Source: Adiantum capillus-veneris (lineage: Eukaryota; Streptophyta; Polypodiopsida; Polypodiales; Pteridaceae). From it: a stretch of 64,000 bases of DNA. Position 1 is the stretch's first letter, and the number at the start of each line of letters is the position of its first letter. The translations under genes were made by a program, and so were the position numbers. Positions 1 through 12,040 of the stretch are shown here, in pieces. The notes beneath the pieces were generated by a model, which made no database searches, was not told where the DNA came from, and saw only the letters and a list, made by a program, of their open reading frames with translations. The stretch covers positions 144,570,711 through 144,634,710 of the forward strand of contig CM043966.1 in NCBI GenBank assembly GCA_014529385.2, read 5' to 3'.

Positions 1-580
1 CATTTTTGTTGAAATATAGGATTGTATTCATTAGACCATGTTTGAGAAAGAAAAGTTTTGGTGATGTTTGAAGGGATTGATAAATGAACCAGTGCTTGGA
101 ATTAAGAAAAGAACAATGTTTGTTTACGTAAAATAGTGTGGTAGTAAATAGAAAACAAGCTAAAAGTTGTGAGTGTGGGGTGGAAAGTGGGGATTGGCTC
201 AGGTTGCCAGTCAAGGATGGGTGGTCTGGATTAGTCGAGAAACTCTCCACTCCCTCTTATTAAGAGAAGTGAAATTAGAGACTCATTGTACTAAGAGTTG
301 AGATGTCCCAAATCTACGTGTCCCTGAAAGATATGGTCCCAATTAATCGGGTACTTTTCTTTAGATTACTAGTTAGTTTAGATTAAGTCTCATATCATAT
401 TTATGGTTCATGGACGGCGGCCGTGCCTCTTAAACGGGGGGGGAAAAGGCATTGTTTATGTATTCTAAATATGTCAATGGGATTTCATCTTTAGGCTAGG
501 AAGCAGTTTTTATTAGAATCCTAGATTTATTGACCTGGCTTGTGACGTGTGACCCTTGTAACCACGTAAGCGATAGATAG
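1..580. other. No recognised feature
   Basis: No frame here reads as a known protein and no repeat partner was found in the window. It may be untranslated leader or LTR sequence of the Ty3 remnant that follows, but I see no TG...CA borders or primer-binding site to prove it. Confidence 0.4.
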
Positions 581-1893
581 ATGACTTTCTCTCTTCTTTT
601 GCTCGTATCTCTACTTTGTGGAAATGGAGTAGGGTGTCGCCAACGGAAAAGGACAATAAAGGAAGGCCATCTATCAAGTCGCCCCAAGCTTCTTGGGGTT
701 GGGGACCTCATATCTATTAGCTTGCAGGCATCGGGGCATCAACCAATAACCGTAAAGCCTATTGTTTCTAAGGAGCCAAAGATAGCTGATATGACTTTAG
801 CAGATCTCACCAAGACTATTCAAGGGAGTCTAAGAGACAATCATGCTCCACAAAACAATCATATGTATCCAAGAAGGGAGCAACAATGGTGCTCAGTATG
901 CTATGGTCCGCATAGTACCAGTGAATGCCCTACTTTTAGAGTAAAATTCAATGGAAATTGCAATGCCTATGGGAGGTATGGTCATCAAGCTAAGGATTGC
1001 ATAGTATTTAAGCGTGCAATGGCCAATACACCAACCTTAGCATGGACAGACACACCTTGAGTGACTACATTGATGTTGGACCCACCTCTTGAACAAACGT
1101 CACAACACATGGTCCCTAGGGCCCAAAATGTTGTTCAAACAACACCCTTACCACCTCGAGTGCTAGGACCACAACCACCACTTCCGAGAATCACTTCTAT
1201 GAATCAAGTGGGTTAGGGGTCATCTATTGCTCATTTGGAAGGCTGTGAGGAAGATATAGACCCTAATATTGCCTATGGGATGGATGCGCTTGAAAAAAGT
1301 CCACCATACTACATGGAGGACTATTGGGGACAAGTCAAACTTGTCTATCAAGTAGCTACTCTTGCTATAAGAGGAAAAAATATCAATTACACTACCAAGA
1401 GACCACCTCTTCAATGTTACAAGTGTGGAGGTCCACATCGTGTGGCCGAGTGTCCTATTAGGCTACATAAGAATGCCACACTAATGCAAACCAATCAACG
1501 GAGCACGTCTACAATGCCGATACTCATGTGTATCGATGTGGCATAGATCATTTGATTTTCCAATGTCCGAATAATCCAAATGCGCCAAAGATCATGCCAT
1601 TAAACTTGATTGAGGTTACCAAGGAGCCATCATCAAGTACACCGGTGGTACCAGTAAACGTACTCACACGATCGATGCTCCAAAAACAAAATTATATTCT
1701 TGAAGAAAGAGACACAACATCAATTGCCCAATCTCAGACGAAAAAGAAAACACGAAGGAAGAGATCACAAAAAGCAGCGAAGTCAGACCCCAGTTCAAAG
1801 AACAACATAGGAACTGGTGACGACCTCGTATATATGAACGACGTTGAAGAGGATTCTGATTCTAGTGCAACCATGGAGACCAAAACTAACTAG
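581..1893 (+). pseudogene. E1 Ty3/gypsy gag remnant with zinc knuckles
   Basis: This is the nucleocapsid end of a Ty3/gypsy Gag, which binds element RNA in the virus-like particle. Three knuckle-like motifs are visible: CSVCYGPHSTSEC near 890-930, a damaged CNAYGRYGHQAKDC near 958-1000 where the second Cys has become Tyr, and CYKCGGPHRVAEC near 1415-1455. A partial fourth, YRCGIDHLIFQC, lies near 1531-1566. The first and third have three instead of four residues between Cys2 and His. The reading shifts frame near 1060 and near 1530, and a Lys/Arg-rich stretch follows at about 1735-1780. Nearby downstream is reverse transcriptase on the same strand, so this is one decayed element. The family is clear; the true Gag start is not visible. 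Confidence 0.75.
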
Positions 1894-2037
1894 GGTGAAT
1901 AACTTCAAAGTGTTATGTGGTGTAGTCCACAACCCATTGACATCGCACAACTAGAGATTATAGAGAAGCCAAAGTTGAGCCGCACCGTAAAGAGACAACA
2001 AAATCGAGAGTTAGCTCAATAACAAAAGGAATCGGAA

Positions 2038-3025
2038 GTGAAATCACTGTCCCCAGAACAACAGGACCCCACAGACTTACACCTTGCGCCTAAACATTTC
2101 AAATCCTATACCACAGAGGAACGTAAGGTTGTGTATACAAAGGCTCAAAGAAAACCTATCGATGGAAGCAATGGAGTCTATGACGGTCCAACGATAGTTA
2201 AGAAAATAGAGCTAGCAGACCCAAGAGAAGAGTCCAAACCTATTTTCATTGCCCAAGATCTGATAGAGACTGAAGAGTGTGTACTTAAAGAACTTCTCAA
2301 GGAATTCAGGGATATATTTTCTTGGACATATCATGATATGAAAGGTGTTCCACCTTCTGTGGTGAAACACATAGTCCCCATGAATAGCATGGCTAAACCA
2401 GTTCAACAACGACCCTACCCAATGAATCCTAAATATGCAAAGATAGTTCAAGAAGAGATTGAAAAGCTTGTGAAATGAGGATTCATATATCCTATTGAGC
2501 ACTCAGAATGGGTGTCTCCAATAGTGATTGTGCCAAAAAAGAATGGGAAACTCAAGGTGTGCATCGATCTCAAGAACGTCAATGCTACCACTAGGAGGGA
2601 CCATTACCCCTTGCCATATTCAAAACATGTGCTTGAATGAGTTGCAGAGAAGGAAGCTTATAGCTTTTTAGATGGGTACTCTGGCTACAATCAAATCACA
2701 ATTGCGCTAGAGGACCAAGCTAAAACAACCTTTATAACCAAATTTGGAGTGTTCGCATTCTATGTTATGGCTTTTGGCTTAACTAATGCCCCTGCTACCT
2801 TTCAAAGATTAATAAACACTGCTTTTAGAGAATATTTGAGGGAGCTTTGTGAAGCTTTCTTAGATGACCTTTGTGTTTATTCCTCTTGCAAAGAACATCT
2901 ATCATTCTTACAAATAGTGTTTGAGAAGTGCAGATTGTATCGCATCTCCTTAAATCCTTTCAAATGCCAATTTTGGGTTAAACATGGAGTCATTTTAGGG
3001 CATATAGTGTCCAAAATATGGGATT
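2038..3025 (+). pseudogene. E1 Ty3/gypsy reverse transcriptase
   Basis: This is the RNA-directed DNA polymerase of element E1. One frame runs through from 2038 to about 3015 and contains the usual landmarks: WVSPIVIVPKKNGK, the palm motif FLDGYSGYNQ with its first catalytic Asp, AFGLTNAPATFQR, and the FLDDLCVYSS box with both catalytic Asp residues. Two in-frame TGA codons (2476-2478 and 2638-2640) and a frameshift near 3012 break it. The upstream part (2038-2470) reads like the linker before the palm, ending in a PMNPKYAKIVQEEIEKL-type helix. The element is Ty3/gypsy, not copia, because RNase H and integrase follow RT in that order. Confidence 0.9.
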
Positions 3026-3801
3026 TCCACAGATGAGAGGAAAATTAAAGCCATAGCGGAATTGCCACACCTACAAACTATAAGAGAGTTCAAAGGTTCA
3101 TGGGCCATGTTGGTTATTACCGACGGTTTATTTTAAACTTTGCCGAGATAGCTCATCCTTTGTAGAAGCTTCTTATTGAGTTCCACTGGACCGCGGAGTG
3201 TGACCATGCTTATGAGTCATTGAAAAAGACCTTGACTAGCACTCCTATTTTATGAGTGCTGGATTGGAATGTAATTTTTCATGTGCATATTGATGTATCA
3301 AACTTTGCTATTGGGTGTGTTCTAGCTCAACTAGGAGAACATAAACTGGACTTCCCCATTAGCTTTGCAAGTCGTCAATTGAATGATGCCGAAAGAAACT
3401 ACACCACTATAGAGCGAGAAGGTTTAGGTATGATTTATGCAGTGAAGAAATTTCGCTACTACCTTCTTGCCAACAAGTTTCTTTTCTATGTTGATCATCA
3501 AGCCTCCTTGTATCCAGCAAATAAACCTTGTTCCACGGGAAGAATTACACTATGGTTGTTAATTCTCCTTGAGTTTGATTTTACCGTTGTGGTGAGACCT
3601 GGTAAAAGACATGTCATGGCAGATCATTTGTCTCGCATACCCAATGGTGAAGCCCCTATCGGAGTCGATGATAAATTGCCCGATATTTCTCTATTCCTAG
3701 TTGAGACCATACCTGAATGGAGTGAGAAGATTGTGAACTTTCTAGTTAATGGTTTTCCACCCAAAGAGCTTCGTAAGTACATAGATCAAAAATTGTTTTA
3801 A
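3026..3801 (+). pseudogene. E1 RNase H domain
   Basis: This is the Ty3-type RNase H that removes the RNA strand after reverse transcription. It reads from about 3256 in the same frame as RT. Visible active-site positions are the Asp in HIDVSNFAIGCVLAQ, the Glu in TIEREGLGMIYAVKKF, the Asp in YVDHQASLY and the Asp in RHVMADHLSRIPNG, so the catalytic set is retained. The segment 3026-3255, the connection between RT and RNase H, has at least two frameshifts and stops. The domain ends at a TAA at 3799-3801, in frame with the integrase reading that follows. A single RNase H separates E1 from the dual-RNase-H elements E2 and E3. Confidence 0.85.
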
Positions 3802-4365
3802 GAATGTAAACCTTATTTTCTCATTGCAGGAACTCTCTACAGGATAGGGAAGGATGATATTCTTAGATGTTGTGCCCCTGAGGATGAGTATTTATACATA
3901 CTACAAAAAGCCCACATGGGTATAGCTGAAGGACATTTCTCAGGGGAACTAGTAACTAAAAAGGTATTGCAATCAGGCTATTGGTGGCCTACCTTATTCA
4001 AGGATGCATCACTTTTTTCAAAAGGATGTGATGAACGCCGACATTACAAGATCACACAATGAAAGGATAGGATGCCCTTACATCCTATTAAAGTGACTCA
4101 ATCATTTGAAAAATGGGGTTTGGACTTTGTAGGCCCAATTAGTCCGGCAGCTCGTAGCACTCAATCTTGATATATTATTGTTGCCACTGACTATGTAGCA
4201 AAGTGGATGAAAGCCAGGGCAACACGTAAGGCTGATGTGAGGTCAACTGTCAAGTTTCTCTTTGAGAACATTATTACAAGATTTGGTTGTCCCTTTGAGA
4301 TTGTGAGTGTCAATGGAACTCATTTTATAAATGAAGTGATAAAAGAACTCACTACCAACTCTTAT
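3802..4365 (+). pseudogene. E1 integrase, truncated
   Basis: The N-terminal zinc-binding region reads as an H2C2 domain with both His residues (AHMGIAEGHF) and the first Cys (KGCDE), but the second Cys is missing. The core begins KWGLDFVGPI with the first catalytic Asp. The second catalytic Asp is lost: the expected S-D-N-G reads as VSVNGTHF. In-frame stops occur near 4060 and 4168. Homology fades by about 4365, before the catalytic Glu, so the copy is 3' truncated and cannot be active. Confidence 0.8.
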
Positions 4366-5557
4366 AGAAAACAAACTAATCTCGACACATTCAGACATGG
4401 CAAGATCAATGGCCGACTTAAGTTTCTCCACAATCTTGCATATACACAACCATAGAGGTAGCACTTACTCACTAGACATACACGTGACTGCAAAAATGGG
4501 TACATATAACAGAATAAGAACCTTTGCACACATCTCACTTGCCATTCAAATACACAATAGTACGTATAGAGGCATGAGAGCGGGAGAGAAAACGTTTTAT
4601 ACCCACACGAACATATTCAAGAATTGAGAGAATATGACAATGTAGATCTTGAAGGCTTCAGTTGGTGTATTTAAAACGATGAAATCTTGCTTTGATCTGC
4701 TACTTTGCTCTCCATGCAATTAGATCCTCCTTCACATGTCGTTCCGATCTGCGAGCTTTTCTAAGCAGCTTATATATGCGACCTTCTTCTGATATACTTC
4801 TTAGATCCTGGACGGCCACCCTCTGATCCACTCACTGGGCCCTGCTTTGAGTTGCTACAGACCCACAAGAGCCCTAAGGGTTGACACCTAGCCGCAGTCT
4901 CCTGCACTATGTTACCCAACAATTCTTGGCGGCTCTGCATACCAACCTTCAACCCCCTACAATGTTCAACTTTCCACCCTACATTGTCACGGCCCAGCTG
5001 GCTGCAATAGCGCCATGTTTTCTCTGCCCTCTGATGCTCTCTCTCATCTGTTTTAACTGGCCTCCCTCCACTAGAAGTGTCCCACCCACCTGGCAGCTTC
5101 AGTTCTTCGTCAACTCTCGGCCTCCTGTAGTGACTACTGCATGGCACTCCGCCATGCTCCCTTGCTCTCAACACCCAGCAATGGCGGCACTCCCCCACCT
5201 TTGATGGAGCCCTTCTGCCAACCTGCACATGCTCCATGAGCAAGCAGCCTCGACCTCTCTAGAGCCGGCCTTTGTAACAACTCCAACCTGCATCTCGTGG
5301 TCCTCCAAGCTCTTGCACGGGTTGCCCTTGCTACTGGCAAGGCCCCTTATCTGTAGCTGCTACGAGCTTCCCTCCTTTCTACATTAGCCACTGGCGGCCT
5401 TTTCTCTCTGTATATCATGCAGCCCCCAATAACTCGGCCAGCCCCATCTCGTTTTTGGCAACCACCTAGATGGCGCTTTCATTTTTCATGCCGGCCAGAT
5501 GGAATCTTCCGTACTCGACCTCATTCTATCTGCAGTCGCACAAATCCTCATGCAACA
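4366..5557 (-). other. Candidate 3' LTR of element E2; no gene
   Basis: There is no convincing coding sequence here. Read on the minus strand, a pyrimidine run on the plus strand at 5558-5572 becomes a purine tract followed at once by TGTTGCATGAGG, the form expected for a polypurine tract and LTR start. The E2 pol genes point towards it from the right. The far edge of the LTR is not defined and the matching 5' LTR is not in the window, so the call rests on position and the tract alone. Confidence 0.3.
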
Positions 5558-5572
5558 TTTTTTTTTCCCTTC
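5558..5572 (-). promoter_or_regulatory. Candidate polypurine tract of E2
   Basis: The minus strand reads GAAGGGAAAAAAAAA and then TGTTGC. A purine-only run directly before TG is the usual primer for plus-strand DNA synthesis in LTR elements. It lies 3' of E2 integrase on the correct strand. Confidence 0.35.
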
Positions 5573-6203
5573 AAGTTAAAGCTTGAAAAAGCTTTGGTTT
5601 GGTCCCCTTGCACACGGCAAAAACTGTAGAGGTAGTAAAACTCCATAAAAAACATCTTTATTCGAGTGTCAGCAATCTTCAATCCGCATTTGATTGGTTC
5701 ACTGCTAACCATTACGTATCATGCATCCAGAGATCTTCAAAACCACCAAAAAGTACACTTCAAGCACTCCTAAACTTCCTCGACCAATAGTGCTAAAATT
5801 TTTCCTTGACCTTTCTAAAATCCACATTTAGCATACACACCCTGGCAGTAGAGTGTTATGCAGACATCCTGCCCCAAATCCCATATCACAAACCTGATAG
5901 CACCTGTATCTAGCACCCCTTGTCTCATTCCCAAGCTTGTGATATCAACAATTGTTCCTGACACCTGGCTCCATCAAATAACTGCCCAATGTACCTATCA
6001 CTTGCCTGCAAACTGCCATGCCTGGATTTTTTGCACTTCCATAGGCCGAGCATCTTCAACTGTACCATCATTTCCCAACCCCTCGTTGAGCATTCATGCT
6101 CAACCATAGAATTATTTATATAATATATCAGTGCATAGGAAGAAAACTGATAGATACTATGTACAGGAGCTAGAGAAATAGCAGTAGATAGATAGAGAGA
6201 GAT
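5573..6203. other. Noncoding 3' region of E2
   Basis: No protein family is recognised. Short open stretches exist on both strands but none continues a neighbour in frame. I treat it as untranslated sequence between the acidic ORF and the candidate LTR. Confidence 0.35.
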
Positions 6204-7412
6204 TCACTGTTTGCCGTAGCACCCGACTGGGTCAAATGGAAAGCAACATGCTTTCCCAAGCATAGTGTAAACGCCTCCTAGATCAAAGATAAGATATTGC
6301 TCATCATCATCCATCTGTAAAACAGATACGCACCATCCCTACTTTGCATTGGTAAATCTGTAAACCAATCCTTCCTGTAGATCTTGACAGCATAGCCCTT
6401 CAAAAAACTGCATGCATGAGCCATCTCCACGCCCAACACAAGCCTGTACACCCTTCATAGCTTCCGCATCTTGTGTTTCCACGCCATCGGCTAGAGACTC
6501 CTCCATAGCATCACCGTCTTCAAGAAAAAAAACCTGCATCAGTTGGCATAACGGCGCTTGCATAGCCACTTCATCTGTAGGCGCTTCAAACAATACCAGA
6601 GCAGGCGCACAGCCTCGCATATCCTGTATCCTCTCCATTGCTTTAGCAATCAAAATCTGCATCTCATCATCAACATCGACCACTGGATCATCGAACCCCT
6701 AATCATCTTCATCAAGACATTCTTCTTCAGTCAACATGGCCTGACCATCACAAGGCATGAGAGAGGGTTTCCCAACCCCCTGGTCTTCGCAAACTGGCTC
6801 TTCACGTGCAACCTGCTGTTCTTCGACCACCTGCTCTTTTTGCACATGGGCTACTACCATATCATCATACACATGAGAGAGCAACTTTACCTTTACTAGC
6901 TTAGGCTCATCAGACTCTGTCTCCTCGCCATAGGATGTGGACTCATCCTCTCTATCCTCTTCACTTGTCTCCTAGCTACTCAAGCTTGTATCTTCATCAT
7001 CATTGGAATCATATACTGACTCCGTATCTGCATATTCATTCGCTCGCTGCTCCACAAAAGCTTGACCATCACCCCAACTTTGGTCACTTTTTTCATCAGC
7101 TTCTGAACCCTCGATATCTGCAACCTGATTGTATTCTGCTATCTTTTCATGCAAATTTTCCACAAGCACAAGCCTTACCTCTTCAATCCGCATCGGAACC
7201 TCCGCATCTGCTATCGCTTCCGCACCTTGGTTCACCGCAATATGGAGCTTCTCCTCATTGACAAGCTTGTCCACCCTCGTCACATGCACATCACAAACTA
7301 GAAATCTCCAAGGAACATAGCCAACAGTAGGCCTTACCTCAATAGGTTCTGCACTTCAAACAATTGGAGCCACCGCTGGTCGAACAGGCCAAAAACTGAC
7401 CTCGCAATGCAT
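6204..7412 (-). pseudogene. Acidic accessory ORF downstream of E2 integrase, broken by four stops
   Basis: I do not recognise the product. A single minus-strand frame runs about 402 codons from an ATG at 7412 to a TGA at 6206-6204, interrupted only at 7358-7356, 6974-6972, 6701-6699 and 6341-6339. The start is chosen because an in-frame stop lies just upstream. Composition is far from random: a central Asp/Glu/Ser block (for example YDSNDDEDTSLSS and TSEEDREDESTSYGEE), a second acidic block, a Cys-containing segment (FFEGLCCQDLQEG), and a C-terminus ending FPFDPVGCYGKQ. It lies 500 bases beyond the end of E2 pol on the same strand. Tat-lineage Ty3 elements are known to carry extra ORFs outside gag-pol, so I infer an element accessory gene. 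A captured host fragment is the alternative. Confidence 0.5.
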
Positions 7413-7912
7413 AGTTGTCACCTTTTTGCATCATCCGCACACCTGGCACTCAGTTTTTCCCAATAATGCATCCCACAACCACATGAAGTAGCCCCAAAAA
7501 GTGGTCCTCATGATGACCTTTTTGCATAAGTATCATAGGAGAACACCCATGTCGTGTCCATACTTCTCCGCGTGCAAGTACTGACCCCATTCGACGTCCT
7601 GACGCCACTAGATGCCATCTGATGCACCTGCTTACCTCATGTTGTCGGCCCGCGGATAGCTTCCTCGAGAATTTTTATGCGCTACCAACTCCTCCTTATT
7701 GTAGAAAAAACACATTGGTACTGGTAATAGTGAAAATCGCTGCACTATGTACACCCTGTCCTACCTGTACACACATGGGCCCCACGTAACCACTTGGCTA
7801 TGGAAATTGGGCAATCCTTTATTCGATGCACCATGCATGTGTATGTACAGATGTGCAATCCCTTGCTCCAAAAAACTCCTGACATAATTCGCCCATCCCC
7901 TATCCTGCTAGA
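7413..7912. other. Spacer between E2 pol and acidic ORF
   Basis: No coding sequence is supported. An in-frame stop precedes the acidic ORF start at 7412. No splice, terminator or repeat signal could be assigned. Confidence 0.4.
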
Positions 7913-8680
7913 TCATTCATGATCAGCAGCAGCAAAAAGCGATATGAGACTCGCAGCGTCACAAGTCTCCTCATCCTTCACCAACACTCCTTGATCCACA
8001 GACAGCTCATCTTGCTTGACCATCATCAACCTGGCATGATACAATTTAAGATGCAATCCATTTACCCTTGACTTATGTAGAAACCCATCCAGGTTAGCCA
8101 ACTGATATGTACCATTCGGGAAACACTCCACTACCTTGAAAGGGCCTTTCCACTTAATTTGAAACTTCTTTTGGAAGGTGTTGTCTAGCTTACTGTTGTA
8201 GAGCAAAACCAAGTCATGCTTCCTGATACCCTTACTTTTGACCTTTTCATTTATCTTTGCCAAAGCCCTATCTTGCATCTTCCCATAATGTTCCAATGCA
8301 CTCATCCTATCCAGCTGAACCTCTTGTAGCTGTAAGAGCCTCTCTTCGAATGCATCACTAGGCGGCCCAAGCAACTTCTCTAACATCTTGACCGTAGGCA
8401 ACTCTACTTCCACAAGCAATAGTGCTTCCTTTCCATACACCAAATAAAATGGAGTAAACCCTGTACCTATCTTCACCGAAGTACAGTAAGCCCATAATGC
8501 ACTAGGCAATTCCAAATCCCAATTCTTTCCTTGGTGCTCTGTCACTTTCGAAAGAATCTGTACCAACTCACCATTGAATCTTTCATTTAAGCCATTACAC
8601 TCTGGGTAATAAGGAGTGGTATGCTGGTGCCTAATCTTCATCTTTGTACATAAAAAATCTAGCAGTTTAGCTCTAAAGCC
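7913..8680 (-). pseudogene. E2 integrase, catalytic Glu and C-terminal domain
   Basis: This is the second half of the E2 integrase, which joins element DNA to the host chromosome. It begins just after a one-base loss near 8680. The catalytic Glu is present in YYPECNGLNERFNGEL, followed by ALWAYCTSVKIGTGFTPF and LVYGKEALL, typical of Ty3 integrases. The C-terminal GPY/F module reads KWKGPFKVVECFPNGTYQL near residues 164-183 of the 242-residue open part. The frame closes at 7913 after an acidic tail. No chromodomain is visible. Apart from the upstream frameshift the segment is open, so this copy is fairly young. Confidence 0.9.
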
Positions 8681-9640
8681 GGCCCCTTATCTGAAAGTAG
8701 CTCCAGTGGCACCCCAAACTTGCAACATATTTCATCATACACAAATTTTTCCACATCCTTTGCAGTGATCTGTTTTACTGCTATAGCCTCTGCCCATCTA
8801 GAGAGATAGTCCACTGCAGTCAAAATATAGCTTTTGCCCCTGCTTGTGATAGGTAACGCGCATATTGCATCAATCCCCCACTTTTCAAACACATCAAACG
8901 CCATAATGGTTTTTCGTAGCTCTGGCTTCAACACTCTCTTCCCAAATGCTTGACACCTATTGCAAGACCTACACCAATGGTGAACATCCTTGTGCAAACT
9001 AGGCCATACATACCCCTCTTGCAAAATCTTATGCAATGTGATCTTTAGAGCAAAATGGCCACCACATGCGCCTTCGTGATTCTCTTCCAACACTCTATAA
9101 AGCTCCTCTCGCCAAGGTACACGTCTCAACACGAGATCAACCTCTTTCATGTATAAGACATCACCAATCAATTTGTACATGTATGCTCTACGCACAAAGC
9201 CATACTTCTTAGACTTCTGAATCTCCTTTGGAATGATTCCTGTTAGCAAAACCTCCTCTTCTTGAGCCAGACTTTCCCGGCCATGATAAAGAGGTAAAGT
9301 GGTCCTCAACACAAATAGCTCCCCAATCATGCCTTGAGCTGCTTCATCTGCCTCTCCATTTAGAGCACGCTCAATGTGTGTGATGCTCCATGATTCGAAT
9401 TTTTTTAACATGCCTTTAATTCTGAAGCACTTTTCCTTCAATGAGGTGTTCTTGCTCTTCCACACATCCAGCCCTTGCTTCACAACTAACAAGGAATCAC
9501 CTTTTATACTCAACCTTCTAACCCCATGCTTCAAACAAATGTGTAATCCGGCTTCCAGAGTAGCATATTCAGCCTCATTGTTACTATGAGCATCCAATTT
9601 GAACCCTCTCTTGCATACTAGCTTCCCCTCTGGATCGTAA
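8681..9640 (-). pseudogene. E2 archaeal-type RNase H plus integrase N-terminal half
   Basis: Two domains lie in one frame. First is a second RNase H of the archaeal type, with catalytic residues in SNNEAEYATLEAGL (Glu), IKGDSLLVVKQGL (Asp) and ALNGEADEAAQ (Asp); its first Asp (FFDGSYRKS) lies in the preceding frame. Second is integrase, with an H2C2 zinc site (NHEGACGGHF and CRSCNRCQAFGK), the first catalytic Asp in KWGIDAICAL and the second in LLSDKGPA. A one-base deletion in a G run near 9640 separates it from the upstream ORF and another near 8680 from the rest of integrase. A duplicated RNase H is the hallmark of the Tat lineage of Ty3/gypsy. Confidence 0.9.
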
Positions 9641-12040
9641 AGTGCTATACCCCTGAAGCTGCATCATGGCTCTTTCTGTATGAACCATCAAAGAACAACA
9701 CATGTGCATTGCTGATATGTGGCACTTCTTCAACTACCTTTCTGACCACCTCTTCCTTAACAATAAGGGGATTCTCCTTGTAGGTCAACAAATCAGCTAG
9801 GGTAGCCCTTATACTATCTTCCACTAGAAAAGAGAACTCAAACTCTTGCAGCAAAAAGGCATACCTCGTCAAGAAAACAAAAGGTCGTGGTAGCAAGTAA
9901 CGACGAAATCGTCGACAAGCAAATATTACACTGGCCATAACTAGATCTACTTCCGAGAACTTTCTCTCCGCTACCAACTTCACTCCGCTTGCACAATACA
10001 CTGGCCTCATATAATGGCTGCCCTTCCCCTTTTGCAATAGCATGGCTCCAATGGCATCATCCCCTACTGATGGATTTACATAAAACACTTTCTCCCAATT
10101 GGGAGCCTGCATGGCTGACAACCCCCCTAACACCTCTTTCACCTCTTGAAACACTTCTTCACACTTGTCATCCCATTGCAATGGATCATGCTTTTCCACT
10201 TGTTGTAATGGATAAAGAAGTTGCGAAGACAATGGAATAAACCATGCCATGTACTTCACTTTGTGTATAAAGGTTGCCAATTGCTTTGTATTCGTAGGTG
10301 ATGGAAGAAGAATAATAGACTTAACCTTATCAGGATCAGCCTCAATGCCATTTTCTGACACCATATGGCTCAATAGTTTCACCCTTGGCTGTGCTAGATG
10401 AAATTTCTTTGGATTAAGTTGTCCTCCACATTCATCATATCGAGCCAATACCATTTGCAACTTCTCATGGTGTTCAACCCTACTGCTGTAGACACAGAAG
10501 TCATCCATGAAAGGTTTAACACAACTACCAATGAATGGTTCCAATACCCGATTTTCTCTCTCTTGATAGAAAGATGGTCCATTTGACAACCCAAACGGCA
10601 ATATTGTGTAGCAATAGTAGCCCCATGGCGTAATAAAAGTTGTCTTTGTGCGGTCTTTAAGAGAAATCTTCAATTGAAAATAGCTTGAAAAACCATCACA
10701 CACACTGTACCTCTCATAACCTGCCACTGAATCCAAGATCTGATCAATGAATGGAAGAGGATATGGTTTCTTCTTAGTGGCTGCAATTAAGGGTTTACAA
10801 TCTACACAAATCCTCCACTTTCCATCCTTCTTTGGACTGACCACTACTGGACTCACCCATTCTGTGGTCTCCACTGTAACTATAAACCCTGCCTTCAATA
10901 ACTTGTCCACCTCTTCTCGCAAGGCTTCCATTTGCTCTCGACGCATACTTCTTAGACTTTGACGCACTGGCTTAGCACCTTCTTTCAGCTCTATATGCAT
11001 CTCTTCACCCTTGAACCCTCTGATCTCTTCATATGAGGTAATGAACAAATCAGGAAAACTAGCCAGCATGTGCAAATATATCTCCTTCTCCATAGCTGAG
11101 AGGTCTCCACTGATCATTTGTGTCATCAATTCCTGCTTCTTTGACAATTCAACCTTCGTTTGCATCAGCCCTTCAATCACTTCATAAGGCCCTTCACTCT
11201 CATCTTCAACTTCATTCGCAAATGCAACTAAACCAAACTCCTGAATTCCTTTGTCCATCAAAATAAATGCAACATCAGCATCCTCATCACTGCTGGTAGT
11301 GCTATCACTGTCCTCATCTGTCACCGTGGAATAGTCTTCATCACTAGACTCATCCTCATCTTCATAAATCTCCTCTAATCGTTTCCTTGTGTCCATATTA
11401 TAAAGCTTCTTGGTACCTGTCTTTTCATAGAGGCTAATCGTACCATGTCGCCAATCTTGAATAGCTCCCACTACACGTAACCATGGTCTGCCCTGTATAA
11501 TAGGATATGCTCCCAACCCTGCTGGCATCACATGAAAATCAACCACTTCCTTTGCATCATATGCTTCCACTTCTAAGCTCTTTACAACACCCAAACATTT
11601 TAATTTCTGATGGTTTGCCAATCTGATCCGGAAACCTGACACCCCAGACACTGTAAGACCCATCTTCTCAACGCATGAGTGTGTTATGACGCATATTTGG
11701 GCTCCACCATCCACATAACCTTGTCCAAAATTTTTTCTTTTGTGCCACACATCTACTATTGGACAAATGTCTGGTAGCTCATCAATCGCCAACACCTTCA
11801 CTGAACCTCTCTCTGGCTCTTTCTCTATTGGGTTAACCATCCTCTTCCACTGTCGCTTTAGCTTAGGCACCATCTCTATAAGCTGCCCAAAAGTAACATC
11901 GGCTTTCCTGCTTGTCAGATCCTCCTTCAAGTCATAGCTTAATTGCCCATCCCCTAGTGGAAAATCTGAAACATGAAACTTGCGATGAGCCCTCCTTTTT
12001 CTCTTGGCCTTGACATCCTCACCTTCATGGCTCTTTCCCT
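9641..12040 (-). pseudogene. E2 protease, reverse transcriptase and degenerate RNase H
   Basis: A 761-codon open frame (11930 to 9645) carries most of Pol. Residues 72-81 are the retropepsin active site, reading YVDGGAQICV, so Asp-Gly-Gly replaces the usual Asp-Thr/Ser-Gly; the flap-end motif AYPIIQGRPWL follows at 141-151. Residues 186-219 are a strongly acidic linker. RT spans about 340-520 with WVSPVVVSPKKDGK, CDGFSSYFQL (first Asp 412), LPFGLSNGPSFYQ and FMDDFCVYSS (Asp 476 and 477). Next comes a Ty3 RNase H that has lost its first Asp (YVNPSVGDDAIG), as is usual when a second RNase H takes over. The same frame continues upstream of 11930 to about 12040 as a basic Lys/Arg-rich segment, after a frameshift from gag. 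RT looks intact. Confidence 0.92.

Noticed and set aside
4770-5340. Overlapping open frames on both strands at 4.8-5.3 kb as host genes
   Set aside because: High GC with open frames in several registers; no family motif, no consistent composition, and position fits an LTR.
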